Notes: generated by a model from the letters alone, not told the origin. DNA of 64,000 nt from Chondrilla cf. caribensis (GCA_964020155.1 OZ026563.1:393824-457823), one strand, 5' to 3'. Positions 41,426 through 58,827 are shown, counted from the first letter of the stretch. Made by a program: numbers and translations.

Positions 41426-44400
41426 ATTTCTTAATATATGGGAAGGCATTGGAGAAATAACGCTAAGCACCTTCTTGCATAGATCATGGGTGAGTGGGCG
41501 TGTCAACATGATATTTTAAGGAGACCTAGCTGTGGACGTACACTAACTTTTGAAAGTATTCCCATCTCTGTACGTGGTCTCTAACCTTTTCTGCATTCCG
41601 AGGTGCTTCATAATTTTGTAATGTATGGGAAGGTATAGGAGAAATAACGCTAAGCACCTTTTTGCATAAATCATGGGTGAGTGGGCGTGTCAACATGATA
41701 TTTTAGGGAGACCTAGCTGTGGACGTATACTGACTTTTGAAAGCATTCCCATCTCTGTACGTGGTCCCTAACCTTTGCTACATTCCGAGGTGCTTAATAA
41801 TTTTGTAATGTATAGGAAGGTATAGGAGAAATAACGCTAAGCACCTTTTTGCATAAATCATGGGTGAGTGGGCGTGTCAACATGATATTTTAAGGAGACC
41901 TAGCTGTGGACGTATACTAACTTGTGAAAGTATTCCCATCTCTGTACGTGATCCCTAAACTTTGCTACATTCCGAGATGCTTAATAATTTTGTAATGTAT
42001 GGGAAGGTATAGGAGAAATAACGCTAAGCACCTTTTTGCATAGCTCATAGGTGAGTGGGCGTGTCCACATGATATTTTAGGGAGACCTAGCTGTGGACGT
42101 ATACTGACTTTTGAAAGTATTCCCATCTCTGTACGTGGTCCCTAACTCTTGCTACATTCCGAGGTGCTTAATAATTTTGTATGTATGGGAAGGTATAGGA
42201 GAAATAACACTAAGCACCTTTTTGCATAACTCATGGGTGAGTGGGCGTGTCCACATGATATTTTAGGGAGACCTAGCTGTGGACATATACTAACTTGTGA
42301 AAGTATTCCCATCTCTGTACATGGTCCCTAACTCTTGTTGCATTCCGAGGTGCTTAATAATTTTGTAATGTGTGGGAAGGTATAGGAGAAATAACGCTAA
42401 GCACCTTTTTGCATAGCTCATAGGTGAGTGGGCGTGTCAACATGATATTTTAGGGAGACCTAGCTGTGGACGTATACTAACTTGTGAAAGTATTCCCATC
42501 TCTGTACGTGGTCCCTAACTCTTGTTGCATTCCGAGGTGCTTAATAATTTTGTAATGTATGGGAAGGTATAGGAGAAATAACGCTAAGCACCTTTTTGCA
42601 TAACTCATGGGTGAGTGGGCGTGTCCACATGATATTTTAGGGAGACCTAGCTGTGGACGTATACTAACTTTTGATAGTATTCCCATCTCTGTACGTGGTC
42701 CCTAACCTTTGCTACATTCCGAGGTGCTTAATAATTTTGTAATGTATGGGAAGGTATAGGAGAAATAACGCTAAGCACCTTTTTGCATAACTCATGGGTG
42801 AGTGGGCGTGTCAACATGATATTTTAGGGAGACCTAGCTGTGGACGTATACTAACTTGTGAAAGTATTCCCATCTCTGTACGTGGTCTCTAACCTTTTAT
42901 GCATTCCGAGGTGCTTAATAATTTTGTAATGTATGGGTGAGTGGGCATGTCAACATGATATTTTAGGGAGACCTAGCTGTGGACATATACTAACTTTTGA
43001 AAGCATTCCCATCTCTGTACGTGGTCTCTAACCCTTGCTACATTCCGAGGTGCTTAATAATTTTGTAATGTATGGGAAGGTATAGGAGAAATAACACTAA
43101 GCACCTTTTTGCATAACTCATGGGTGAGTGGGCGTGTCAACATGATATTTTAGGGAGACCTAGCTGTGGACGTATACTAACTTGTGAAAGTATTCCCATC
43201 TCTGTACATGGTCCCTAACCTTTACTACATTCCGAGGTGCTTAATAATTTTGTAATGTGTGGGAAGGTATAGGAGAAATAACGCTAAGCACCTTTTTGCA
43301 TAGCTCATAGGTGAGTGGGCGTGTCAACATGATATTTTAGGGAGACCTAGCTGTGGACATATACTAACTTTTGAAAGCATTCCCATCTCTGTACGTGGTC
43401 TCTAACCCTTGCTACATTCCGAGATGCTTAATAATTTTGTAATGTGTGGGAAGGTATAGGAGAAATAACGCTAAGCACCTTTTTGCATAGCTCATAGGTG
43501 AGTGGGCGTGTCAACATGATATTTTAGGGAGACCTAGCTGTGGACGTATACTGACTTTTGAAAGTATTTCCATCTCTGTACATGGTCCCTAACTCTTGCT
43601 ACATTCCGAGATGCTTAATAATTTTGTAATGTATGGGAAGGTATAGGAGAAATAACGCTAAGCACCTTTTTGCATAGCTCATAGGTGAGTGGGCGTGTCA
43701 ACATGATATTTTAGGGAGACCTAGCTGTGGACGTATACTAACTTGTGAAAGTATTCCCATCTCTGTACATGGTCCCTAACTCTTGTTGCATTCCGAGGTG
43801 CTTAATAATTTTGTAATGTATGGGAAGGTATAGGAGAAATAACGCTAAGCACCTTTTTGCATAACTCATGGGTGAGTGGGCGTGTCAACATGATATTTTA
43901 GGGAGACCTAGCTGTGGACGTATACTAACTTGTGAAAGTATTCCCATCTCTGTACGTGGTCTCTAGCCTTTTATGCATTCCGAGATGCTTAATAATTTTG
44001 TAATGTATGGGAAGGTATAGGAGAAATAACGCTAAGCACCTTTTTGCATAACTCATAGGTGAGTGGGCGTGTCAACATGATATTTTAGGGAGACCTAGCT
44101 GTGAACGTATACTGACTTTTGAAAGTATTCCCATCTCTGTACGTGGTCCCTAACTCTTGCTACATTCCGAGGTGCTTAATAATTTTGTAATGTGTGGGAA
44201 GGTATAGGAGAAATAACGCTAAGCACCTTTTTGCATAACTCATGGGTGAGTGGGCGTGTCAACATGATATTTTAGGGAGACCTAGCTGTGGACGTATACT
44301 AACTTGTGAAAGTATTCCCATCTCTGTACATGGTCCCTAACTCTTGTTGCATTCCGAGGTGCTTAATAATTTTGTAATGTATGGGAAGGTATAGGAGAAA

Positions 44401-47400
44401 TAACGCTAAGCACCTTTTTGCATAACTCATGGGTGAGTGGGCGTGTCCACATGATATTTTAGGGAGACCTAGCTGTGGACGTATACTAACTTGTGAAAGT
44501 ATTCCCATCTCTGTACGTGGTCCCTAACCTTTGCTACATTCCGAGGTGCTTAATAATTTTGTAATGTGTGGGAAGGTATAGGAGAAATAACGCTAAGCAC
44601 CTTTTTGCATAACTCATGGGTGAGTGGGCGTGTCAACATGATATTTTAGGGAGACCTAGCTGTGGACGTATACTGACTTTTGAAAGTATTTCCATCTCTG
44701 TACATGGTCCCTAACTCTTGCTACATTCCGAGATGCTTAACCCTCCTAGCCCCACGCTATTCAAATTTGTCCTTTTAAAAGGACAAATTTCAAAAATATT
44801 TTCCAAGACTCCCAGAATCACGATCGCTATGAATGAGGTACCATTCGAAAGCTTGTCATCTGGAAAATCGTTTGATAGATAAATCTCATCAATCGAAGCT
44901 CTCTTGCGTGTACTAGCTGCCTTTAAGTAGACCGACGTACGAAATGTGTATTTTATGACGTAAAATACCGTTTATTTCTAGTAATCTTCCGGTTACAGTG
45001 AATTAAATGGCCGCTCGTAAGACTTTTAAAAATTTCTTGACAAGCTGAATTGTCTTCAACAGCTTCAAAACACCAGGAACAGACAGTGAATGAACATATT
45101 CGAAGAAAAAACTTGGAAACGGCTTTAAAACCTATTGATACTAAGCGTTAGTGGCTCTTCGGCGCGCAGCAAAATAACGAATTCGAACGGTTTGACAAAA
45201 ATCGTCGTAACTTACTTTTAAATTGTTCGATTGAGATAGTTTTTCTATCGAACGATAGAGCAGAGTTTCAGCTTTCGTTTGATATCAATAGTATCAATCT
45301 ACAATCTCCCAGAAGTCTGGAAAATATTCGCAAATTCGCATAAACGTAAAAATCGTACATTTGTGGCTCAAATTATTGGCCGTATTCGTCAGACAGTAGC
45401 AGTGGGCTCTTAGTCGATGACATCATATGAATGCCTGTCTTTTAACGATCGTGTTGATACCAAACACAATGCGCTTAGACCTAAGCGAGGTTTGATACAA
45501 CGGCGTTTATTATTGCATATGTTGAAAATTCTTGCGCATTGCGTGGGGCTAGGAGGGTTAATAATTTTGTAATGTATGGGAAGGTATAGGAGAAATAACG
45601 CTAAGCACCTTTTCGCATAACTCATGGGTGAGTGGGCGTGTCAACATGATATTTTAGGGAGACGTAGCTGTGGACATATACTAACTTGTGAAAGTATTCC
45701 CATCTCTGTACGTGGTCCCTAACCTTTGCTACATTCCGAGGTGCTTAATAATTTTGTAATGTATGGGAAGGTATAGGAGAAATAACGCTAAGCACCTTTT
45801 TGCATAACTCATGGGTGAGTGGGCGTGTCAACATGATATTTTAGGGAGACCTAGCTGTGGACATATACTAACTTGTGAAAGTATTCCCATCTCTGTACAT
45901 GGTCCCTAACTCTTGTTGCATTCCGAGGTGCTTAATAATTTTGTAATGTGTGGGAAGGTATAGGAGAAATAACGCTAAGCACCTTTTTGCATAACTCATG
46001 GGTGAGTGGGCGTGTCAACATGATATTTCAGGGAGACCTAGCTGTGGACGTATACTAACTTGTGAAAGTATTCCCATCTCTGTACATGGTCCCTAACCTT
46101 TACTACATTCCGAGGTGCTTAATAATTTTGTAATGTGTGGGAAGGTATAGGAGAAATAACGCTAAGCACCTTTTTGCATAGCTCATAGGTGAGTGGGCGT
46201 GTCAACATGATATTTTAGGGAGACCTAGCTGTGGACATATACTAACTTTTGAAAGCATTCCCATCTCTGTACGTGGTCTCTAACCCTTGCTACATTCCGA
46301 GGTGCTTAATAATTTTGTAATGTATGGGAAGGTATAGGAGAAATAACGTTAAGCACCTTTTTGCATAACTCATGGGTGAGTGGGCGTGTCAACATGATAT
46401 TTTAGGGAGACCTAGCTGTGGACGTATACTAACTTGTGAAAGTATTTCCATCTCTGTACGTGGTCCCTAACCTTTGCTACATTCCGAGGTGCTTCATAAT
46501 TTTGTAATGTATGGGAAGGTATAGGAGAAATAACGCTAAGCACCTTTTTGCATAACTCATAGATGAGTGGGCGTGTCAACATGATATTTTAGGGAGACCT
46601 AGCTGTGGACGTATACTAACTTGTGAAAGTATTCCCATCTCTGTATGTGGTCTCTAACCTTTTCTGCATTCCGAGGTGCTTCATAATTTTGTAATGTATG
46701 GGAAGGTATAGGAGAAATAACGCTAAGCACCTTTTTGCATAGCTCATAGGTGAGTGGGCGTGTCAACATGATATTTTAGGGAGACCTAGCTGTGGACATA
46801 TACTAACTTTTGAAAGTATTCCCATCTCTGTACGTGGTCCCTAACCTTTGCTACATTCCGAGGTGCTTAATAATTTTGTAATGTATGGGAAGGTATAGGA
46901 GAAATATCGCTAAGCACCTTTTTGCATAACTCATAGGTGAGTGGGCGTGTCAACATGATATTTTAGGGAGACCTAGCTGTGGACGTATACTAACTTTTGA
47001 AAGTATTCCCATCTCTGTACGTGGTCCCTAACTCTTGCTACATTCTGAGGTGCTTAATAATTTTGTAATGTATGGGAAGGTATAGGAGAAATAACGCTAA
47101 GCACCTTTTTGCATAACTCATAGATGAGTGGGCGTGTCCACATGATATTTTAGGGAGACCTAGCTGTGGACGTATACTAACTTGTGAAAGTATTCCCATC
47201 TCTGTATGTGGTCTCTAACCTTTTCTGCATTCCGAGGTGCTTCATAATTTTGTAATGTATGGGAAGGTATAGGAGAAATAACGCTAAGCACCTTTTTGCA
47301 TAGCTCATAGGTGAGTGGGCGTGTCAACATGATATTTTAGGGAGACCTAGCTGTGGACATATACTAACTTTTGAAAGTATTCCCATCTCTGTACGTGGTC

Positions 47401-48312
47401 CCTAACCTTTGCTACATTCCGAGGTGCTTAATAATTTTGTAATGTATGGGAAGGTATAGGAGAAATATCGCTAAGCACCTTTTTGCATAACTCATAGGTG
47501 AGTGGGCGTGTCAACATGATATTTTAGGGAGACCTAGCTGTGGACATATACTAACTTTTGAAAGTATTCCCATCTCTGTACGTGGTCCCTAACTCTTGCT
47601 ACATTCTGAGGTGCTTAATAATTTTGTAATGTATGGGAAGGTATAGGAGAAATAACGCTAAGCACCTTTTTGCATAACTCATAGATGAGTGGGCGTGTCC
47701 ACATGATATTTTAGGGAGACCTAGCTGTGGACGTATACTAACTTGTGAAAGTATTCCCATCTCTGTATGTGGTCTCTAACCTTTTCTGCATTCCGAGGTG
47801 CTTAATAATTTTGTAATGTATGGGAAGGTATAGGAGAAATAACGCTAAGCACCTTTTTGCATAACTCATAGATGAGTGGGCGTGTCCACATGATATTTTA
47901 GGGAGACCTAGCTGTGGACGTATACTAACTTGTGAAAGTATTCCCATCTCTGTATGTGGTCTCTAACCTTTTCTGCATTCCGAGGTGCTTAATAATTTTG
48001 TAATGTATGGGAAGGTATAGGAGAAATATCGCTAAGCACCTTTTTGCATAACTCATAGGTGAGTGGGCGTGTCAACATGATATTTTAGGGAGACCTAGCT
48101 GTGGACATATACTAACTTTTGAAAGTATTCCCATCTCTGTACGTGGTCTCTAACCTTTTCTGCATTCCGAGGTGCTTAATAATTTTGTAATGTATGGGAA
48201 GGTATAGGAGAAATAACGCTAAGCACCTTTTGCATAAATCATAGGTGAGTGGGCGTGTCAACATGATATTTTAGGGAGACCTAGCTGTGGACGTATACTA
48301 ACTTTTGAAGCA
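41425..48312. repeat. Satellite array, unit about 187 bp, about 32 units
   Basis: Head-to-tail units were measured from the recurring gtgagtgggcgtgtc box (41490, 41677, 41864, 42051: spacing 187). Each unit carries aggtgcttaataa and taagcacct, a 9-bp inverted pair about 45 bp apart. Some units are shortened, for example near 42931 where about 70 bp is deleted between two atgggt repeats. A three-unit 561-bp higher-order repeat is present at 46559-47680. The array is broken by a transposon at 44741-45557. No coding potential; short minus-strand frames are read-through. Confidence 0.95.
44741..45557. mobile_element. Non-autonomous piggyBac-like transposon (817 bp)
   Basis: Perfect 17-bp terminal inverted repeats (ccctcctagccccacgc at the left end, its complement at the right). 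TTAA is duplicated on both sides (44737-44740 and 45558-45561). TTAA target choice and a CCC-starting terminus are hallmarks of the piggyBac superfamily. The target is the ctTTAA-type box present in every satellite unit. The inside has a palindrome (aaatttgtccttttaaaagg region, 44763-44790) and no transposase, so it would need an enzyme supplied in trans. Confidence 0.88.
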
Positions 48313-49122
48313 ATTGCCACCTCAGTATATTATTTTATAGATATTTGACCACCACCAAGTTCATATGTAGCACCTCTAATAGTGTATGCATGCATTAGTG
48401 CTATGATGGGACACATGGAGAATGAGTGAGGGTGTATAAGTATTTCCGTTGTTGAGTTTGATACGGACACTGACAAGGCCATGGTGACCAGTGACAGAAT
48501 GTGAAACTACATGGCAAATCGTCATGAAGTATATAGTAGCACCTCAATTGGAATGTACACATGAACGCATTATGTGCATTTGTAAGGGAAACGGAAACAC
48601 TCGGGGAATTAACGCACTCAGCGTTTCCAAGGCAGCCACCATGCAAAAGTAATTGAAGCAGAAAAGTCATGTCAACGGGGTAGTTAGCGAGGATTTCAAC
48701 CGTACGTATATGCCTGTGACTGGATTAGCAGTACGTCGCACGAATCATTCAATTTCCAATTGTGTTTTGCTTATTATATCAGTACGACGCTAAAGTGTAG
48801 TACCAAGGATCTAATGTAGGAGACGAAATTTAAGTGAGCTTGGTGTATTCGAGTACTTGTTTGCCTCCTGTGTTTTCACCTAAACCTGTGTGTGTACGAC
48901 TCGTGTGTTAAATGTCCTCTCTGTGCTGCACAATTGTCACTTATTTGTCGAATTCTTTGACGCGAGTCGACACACTGAAGAGTGTCAATTGATCAGACAC
49001 AGTTGAGTCCAGTGCGGGACGTCAAGTTGAATTTAAGACGCTCTCCTCAATGTCATCGTGTCAATTTATCAAGTCAGAGCATCAGTTACTTCTTTCTCCC
49101 TCCCGCCACCAGTGAGTGCGTG
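48313..49122. other. CDC7 upstream region
   Basis: Intergenic spacer plus presumed promoter and 5' UTR of CDC7. The frame continues open upstream of the ATG to about 48982 but contains no earlier ATG. No other gene seen. Confidence 0.55.
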
Positions 49123-53349
<4,227 letters not shown>

Positions 53350-54046
53350 CAAATTTTACAAATCGACATTTTTATCTATTTTATTCAATTTGAGTGAGGT
53401 TTTAATTCCGTGTTTGTGTACGTATGATCAAAATCAATACATTGTCTCAAATTAACATGCCCAGCACTATATAAAGGAATAAATACACGTATGGCCGTAA
53501 CAAGTCACGCTATGTAGCATCCCATCATTAACTTGTGGTTGCTTGTAAAATGATTCTCACAGGACTCAAGCAAGGCACGACAAACAATTTCATGTCCCTA
53601 TATATGGACACGTAGACAATATCATGTGAACCAGTGTCAATTAATGTACATCTTATGTCACACATGTATTCCGTTATGTCATGAATTCTTTTGTAGTGAG
53701 GACAGGCTTACCGTTAATCAACTTCAAACAGTTACGGAACACATCATAGGTCAATTCAATCTAGATGGCTCAACAATTAATATACTTATTAAACTTGTAT
53801 TAAATATAATGTTCACATCATACAGTTATGGTTAAATAATTGACACACCTTTTAAACTTGTATTGAATATCAGAAGTTAGACATACATTGTACACATGCA
53901 GAACATAAAATGATCTTTATGTACCCAGACTAGATCACCAGTGTGCATGCATCCAGTTTGGTCTCAATTGAAATCAATTGTCATCACTGTATTATCAATC
54001 GAAATTTCGAACAAAACCAACTGTAAATAAATAATAAATTATCTTT
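53350..54046. other. Convergent spacer between CDC7 and ADK
   Basis: AT-rich tail-to-tail spacer holding both 3' UTRs; AATAAA for CDC7 is at 53478-53483. No gene seen. Confidence 0.6.
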
Positions 54047-55126
54047 CTAATCAGTGTAAAAGTCACACTTCTCAGGGAACGTACAGCCAGATCGTTTGAT
54101 GATCACATGAGCTGCATACAAAGCAGCCTCCATGCAGCGTTCAAAGTTCTCCTCCAGCACAAATTGGCTCAAAAGTCCACCAATGAAGGCATCCCCAGCA
54201 CCATTGGTGTCAACTATCTCCTCTTCCTTGATTGGAAGGATTGGATATTTCTCCATAATATTTCCCCCACGACACACAATTACATCACCAGGACCCTGGG
54301 TAATAACAACAATTCTTTCACGCGCCTTGTTGGCTTTGGGGTGTGCGGCGATTTTCTTTGCAACTTCTTCGAGGTCCTGGGTCCCATAGCCAAATACCTC
54401 CTGGAATGCGGCGCCTTCAGCCTCATTACCAACCAGAATGTCAGCATAGGGGAGAAGTTCCGAGAGGGGATCCTTGAAGACTTGGCAGATAAAGGGGGCA
54501 GATAGATTCAGAACAAACAGCTTGTTTGTCTTGGCGGCATGCTTTGCAACTGACATGGCAGATGCTGGAGACACGGTCAGAAAGAATCCAGCAATGTAAA
54601 ACACCTTTGCTTGTTCTACGTACTTCCAGTTCTCTTCCTTCAGTAAGTGCTCTTGCTTGTAATGATTTGCAGCCCCAAGATTGGCCACAAGAGAACGCAC
54701 CTTCTGGTTGATCAAAGCAGCACACACACCCGTCCCATGTTCCTCGTCTTCCAAGTACTTAACAACCACACCATCACCGGTTGCACGTTCGTACAGCTTC
54801 TTACCGAACTCATCTTTACCAATGCAGCCGAAGTAGGTGGTGGCAAACTTCTTCATGGGGTTGAGCATCCACTGGGCGACTCTTATAGCATTCTGTCCAG
54901 CTCCTCCGGCTGTGTAGTCTACGCTGTAGTTGTCGACCAAGTCCTTGTAGATTGGAAGGTGTTTTTCATCGGCTAAAATGGCGTCGTTGTCTTTCAGCTC
55001 GTATTTCCTCAAATACTCAGCACCGACCTCAGTTGAAAGGTCTAAAAGGGGATTTCCAACACAAAACAGGGACGCTTCTGCTACTTCGTACCGCTTCGAT
55101 CTCTTCTCTTCTGGACCGTCGGACAT
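54047..55126 (-). CDS. ADK: Adenosine kinase
   Basis: A single open exon encodes 359 aa. The start was set at the ATG at 55126 (MSDGPEEKRSK) because the frame upstream has no further ATG. PfkB/ribokinase-family features: GNPLLDLS (24-31), the AGGAGQNAIRVAQWM sugar-binding segment (about 72-86), FFGCIG-type YFGCIGKDEFG, YIAGFFLTVSP, LNLSAPFI, and the anion-hole/catalytic motif VDTNGAGDAF (305-314) with catalytic D312. The C-terminus RSGCTFPEK matches vertebrate ADK. It phosphorylates adenosine to AMP with ATP in the purine salvage pathway, in cytosol or nucleus. A basic KRSKR near the N-terminus could be a nuclear signal. It is intronless, unlike CDC7 and GARNL3 beside it. It is divergently arranged with the next gene. 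Confidence 0.96.
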   Translation of the reverse strand: MSDGPEEKRSKRYEVAEASLFCVGNPLLDLSTEVGAEYLRKYELKDNDAILADEKHLPIYKDLVDNYSVDYTAGGAGQNAIRVAQWMLNPMKKFATTYFGCIGKDEFGKKLYERATGDGVVVKYLEDEEHGTGVCAALINQKVRSLVANLGAANHYKQEHLLKEENWKYVEQAKVFYIAGFFLTVSPASAMSVAKHAAKTNKLFVLNLSAPFICQVFKDPLSELLPYADILVGNEAEGAAFQEVFGYGTQDLEEVAKKIAAHPKANKARERIVVITQGPGDVIVCRGGNIMEKYPILPIKEEEIVDTNGAGDAFIGGLLSQFVLEENFERCMEAALYAAHVIIKRSGCTFPEKCDFYTD

Positions 55127-55288
55127 TTTTACTCGTACCCGATACTGTAGAATACACGTGGTTCCTGGTTCTGACGTCACGATCGCCTCTCAGCTCAAAA
55201 AGGCGTACCATCCACCACTTTGCTATTCGATTATAACTATTTTTTGCAAAGGACGTTCGTTATTCTGCTTTCGATTTGAAGAAACGTA
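55127..55288. promoter_or_regulatory. Candidate bidirectional promoter of ADK and the small plus-strand gene
   Basis: Only 162 bp separate the two divergent start codons. A CRE-like tgacgtca lies at about 55172-55179 (ctgacgtcacg). The promoter function is inferred from layout. Confidence 0.45.
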
Positions 55289-55911
55289 ATGGCATCAGAG
55301 AAAGACGTACAAGACGTCTATCTGTCCGGAAGAAGGAACACGACTGCTATTCTTCTGACAGAAATATCTGAATTGGAATATTTGGCAACTCCGCCGTCTT
55401 CGGTGAAAAGATTCAAGAAGAGGCACTGCAGGTAAACCTATCTTGTGTAGTAGGGAATCGTGTAACCTAATACCTCCCAGCGATAAAGGCCTTCAAAAGC
55501 GAAGTCGAGTGTGACATGTTGGTTGCTATTTCTCGCCGCCTTCGCTTGCATCTTTCGCATTTTTAGGACAGGTGACATAACCCATTTGTAACTTTAGCGC
55601 TGGGGTGGTCTTAAAATGCCAGTTGTTTCCTCCAAGCGGTTGTTGCCCGCAGTTCACTGCGCTTTTAGCATTTGTTTGTATTTCTGACCGTGAATAAGGT
55701 TTCTGAAAGTTTCGTTTTCAATCACGCCCGAATAACCCATCTCCGTGGGAGTAGTCTCGTTGAGCGGGTAGACGGCGGAACAGTGGATCGTCACCTTCCT
55801 GGGTCGAACACCGTCTCATCAACTGGCCAAAGTGTTGAACAAAGTGACTACAGCCCGCACTTCGAAGAAATTAGAACGGCTTCTTCATCGTCCCCGACTG
55901 ACGCTAAATAA
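55289..55911 (+). CDS. Candidate small two-exon protein of unknown function
   Basis: Tentative model: exon 1 55289-55431 (gcag|gtaaac donor) and exon 2 55710-55911, phases joining, giving 114 aa. If unspliced, exon 1 stops after 48 aa. The N-terminus contains SGRRNTTAI (13-21), which loosely recalls the SGRTGRRNAI motif of cAMP-dependent kinase inhibitors. Here a Thr replaces the pseudosubstrate Ala, giving an RRxT kinase site instead. The C-terminal half is polar and Ser-rich. The exon 2 acceptor is weak. It could equally be an upstream open frame or 5' exon of the GARNL3 gene that begins 55 bp downstream. Not recognised with confidence. Confidence 0.35.
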
Positions 55912-55965
55912 TTTTGTTTGATTCTTTGTGTAAATCAGAGTAAATTTCCAGTCCCCTAGCGAGCC

Positions 55966-56316
55966 ATGAGTTCTGAAAGGCACTCTCAGGAGAATATTTT
56001 CGGCTTTAAACCGTCTCGGTACGGACCTAACGCGAAAGGGATGAAGAAATCTAGTATAATACGCCTGGATGATAGTGACGGCGTAATCCTGATGGGCATT
56101 CGCAGAGCGTCCTCGTGTGGACAGTTACTAGATGGGTCTGACAACTCTAGACCCAAGTCTTTCACTGATGATAGCCGTGATAATCGTTTTTCTTCCTTCC
56201 CTGATGGTATTGGTCCTCCTCCACGACTCATCAAAATCAGTATTGGTGACGGACATGCACCTGTTAATGGACTTAGCAGCAGGAGACACATCGGGAAGTC
56301 CTTAGACAAGGTGAGG

Positions 56317-56376
<60 letters not shown>

Positions 56377-56382
56377 ATTCTC

Positions 56383-56436
<54 letters not shown>

Positions 56437-56533
56437 CCATGTATGAACTAGTGTACTGTATGCAGACGAAGTGTAACAAAGGTCATCTCGTAGTAACGCA
56501 TGCACACTTGGGAATGCACAGACATATTCGCAA

Positions 56534-56608
<75 letters not shown>

Positions 56609-56808
56609 CAGCTGGAATACCCTCCAACATACTCCTCCAGTGTCCTATGGTGGAGTGTTGATATGGTGCATTGTTTACTGATGGTGTTGTGGTTGAGTTA
56701 TGTGGTGCTGCATAAGTAAACTGAGGTCTGCCTTACAAGGCATAGGTGGACATCTATGTACGTACTATTCACAGCTTAGATGATATGAAGTGTGTGTGTG
56801 TGGGGGGG

Positions 56809-56870
<62 letters not shown>

Positions 56871-57551
56871 CTGTGTGTGCCTGTGTGGAGGTGTATGCGT
56901 GTGTATGTGTGCATAAGGAATTGCTTGCATATCATGCATATTTCGAGTTATACATACGTACTTGTGTATCCACGTTAATATTTAAAATGAAATGTTTTTT
57001 GACATCAAAAAAGTGCTTTCACAGCAGTGTTCTGTGTATTGACTGTCAAATTCAGTACCCACAATAATCAATCATGTGCTCTTTGATGTTGATTCCTTTG
57101 TGATCTTTCCTCAAAGGAACACGCACTGCGGTGTGATGTGGTCCCGCACTTATAGCTTAGCTTCCACCAAGGACTTGCAAACCTAGTCTATTGATGGCCT
57201 GATCTCACTAGCTACACATATGGTCTTCCTGTTAACATAGGTTTGACCTCATTGGCTGTCCTGGTGTGTACGTTTGGACAGTCACTGAATATGTACACTA
57301 TTCCTTATTAACATCATATCATTGTTTCACACGATGCACATACGTATGTGTGTGTGTGTGTATGAAATGTATATAATATGCACCTGCATATATGTACATA
57401 CCTGTTTGTTTCTCCCCATAAAAATGTATAATTCACTGTACATGTATGTGAGGGGTTATCTCTGGGGATCATTGGACTTCCTGTGATTTACTTACAGATT
57501 ATCTGGAACTACCACTTCCTGTATGTGTATATTTGAATGGTTTCATCAGCT

Positions 57552-57613
<62 letters not shown>

Positions 57614-58776
57614 TACATGTGCTTATTTGAGAAGTGCACACCAGATACATAGATAATGTGCTAATGTGTACATACAATAAATGTCCCCACACCCACACCC
57701 AAGTGTTACACATGCACACACGTGTGTACATACATACGTACGTAAATGCACAAACTCTTCAAAATGTAATATTCAAGACGACATTTTAACGTTGCATATT
57801 CTCCACACTTGTACGTACGTACCACTCTGCTTTTCTGTTTTTTTATGCCGGTCTGTCCACCCTCCTCAATAGTGCTCTTCACATGCCTGTGTGTAGCTTT
57901 CTGTTGGTAATTTGATTAGCATTATATTGTGTGTTATCGTTGCATTGTCTTATTATCATCTATGGCAAGTATTTGACTATTATTGAATCAATCTGATTGT
58001 CCCTTGTTCTGTCCCATTCTAGTTTTATCTTGAGAATTTGATTATGTTACATGGTTTAACAGTTGATAGCTTGTCTCACACTCTGTATCAGGTGGAAAAT
58101 GTGAAGTACCTACCATTTGATCACTGTAGCTGGATTTGAGATTTGGTATACCTTTCACTATCAGAAACACCCAACAACTGTTTGTAGAGGCAATTGAATG
58201 ACGAAGACTATATGCATTTTTGTGTTTTTTAGGTTTTAGAGTGAAAATGAAGTCAAAAGTACTTTTTCTTCATATATTTCTTCATTTTCACATAATTGGA
58301 CTTGCAAATATGTTTCCGTGGTAACACTATGCTACTCGACTAGTGTGTTTAGTATCAAGACTGTAAATCAAAATTGTATGATTGCACACATGTACAGTAG
58401 GCCCTGCACACATGTACAGTAGGCCCTGTACACATGTACAGTACACCCTGCACACATGTACAGTACGCCCTGTACACATGTACAGTACGCCCCGCACACA
58501 CGTACAGTAGGCCCTGCACACATGTACAGTACGCCCCGCACACACGTACAGTAGGCCCTGCACACATGTACAGTACACCCTGCACACATGTACAGTACGC
58601 CCTGCACAATCATGTTTTGCTTGAAGAAATGGAATATTCTAGTCGAGAGGATGATTTTGATCAGTCTACTGGTATTGTGCAATAATTGGCCCACTCTATT
58701 GCATACTGTACGTGTGTACATACATATGTATGTATGTTATTTGAGTGTGATCCTTACAGATGTGACTCCACTGTAC

Positions 58777-58827
<51 letters not shown>

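Noticed and set aside
42477..47947. Recurring 69-71 aa minus-strand frames in the satellite
   Set aside because: They are the same frame repeated with each satellite unit, broken by indels in most units, with no coding signature.
48982..49122. Upstream start for CDC7 at 48982
   Set aside because: The codon there is GTG; the first ATG in frame is at 49123.
58385..58612. CRISPR-like regular repeat
   Set aside because: The units are head-to-tail without unique spacers and the context is an animal gene intron.
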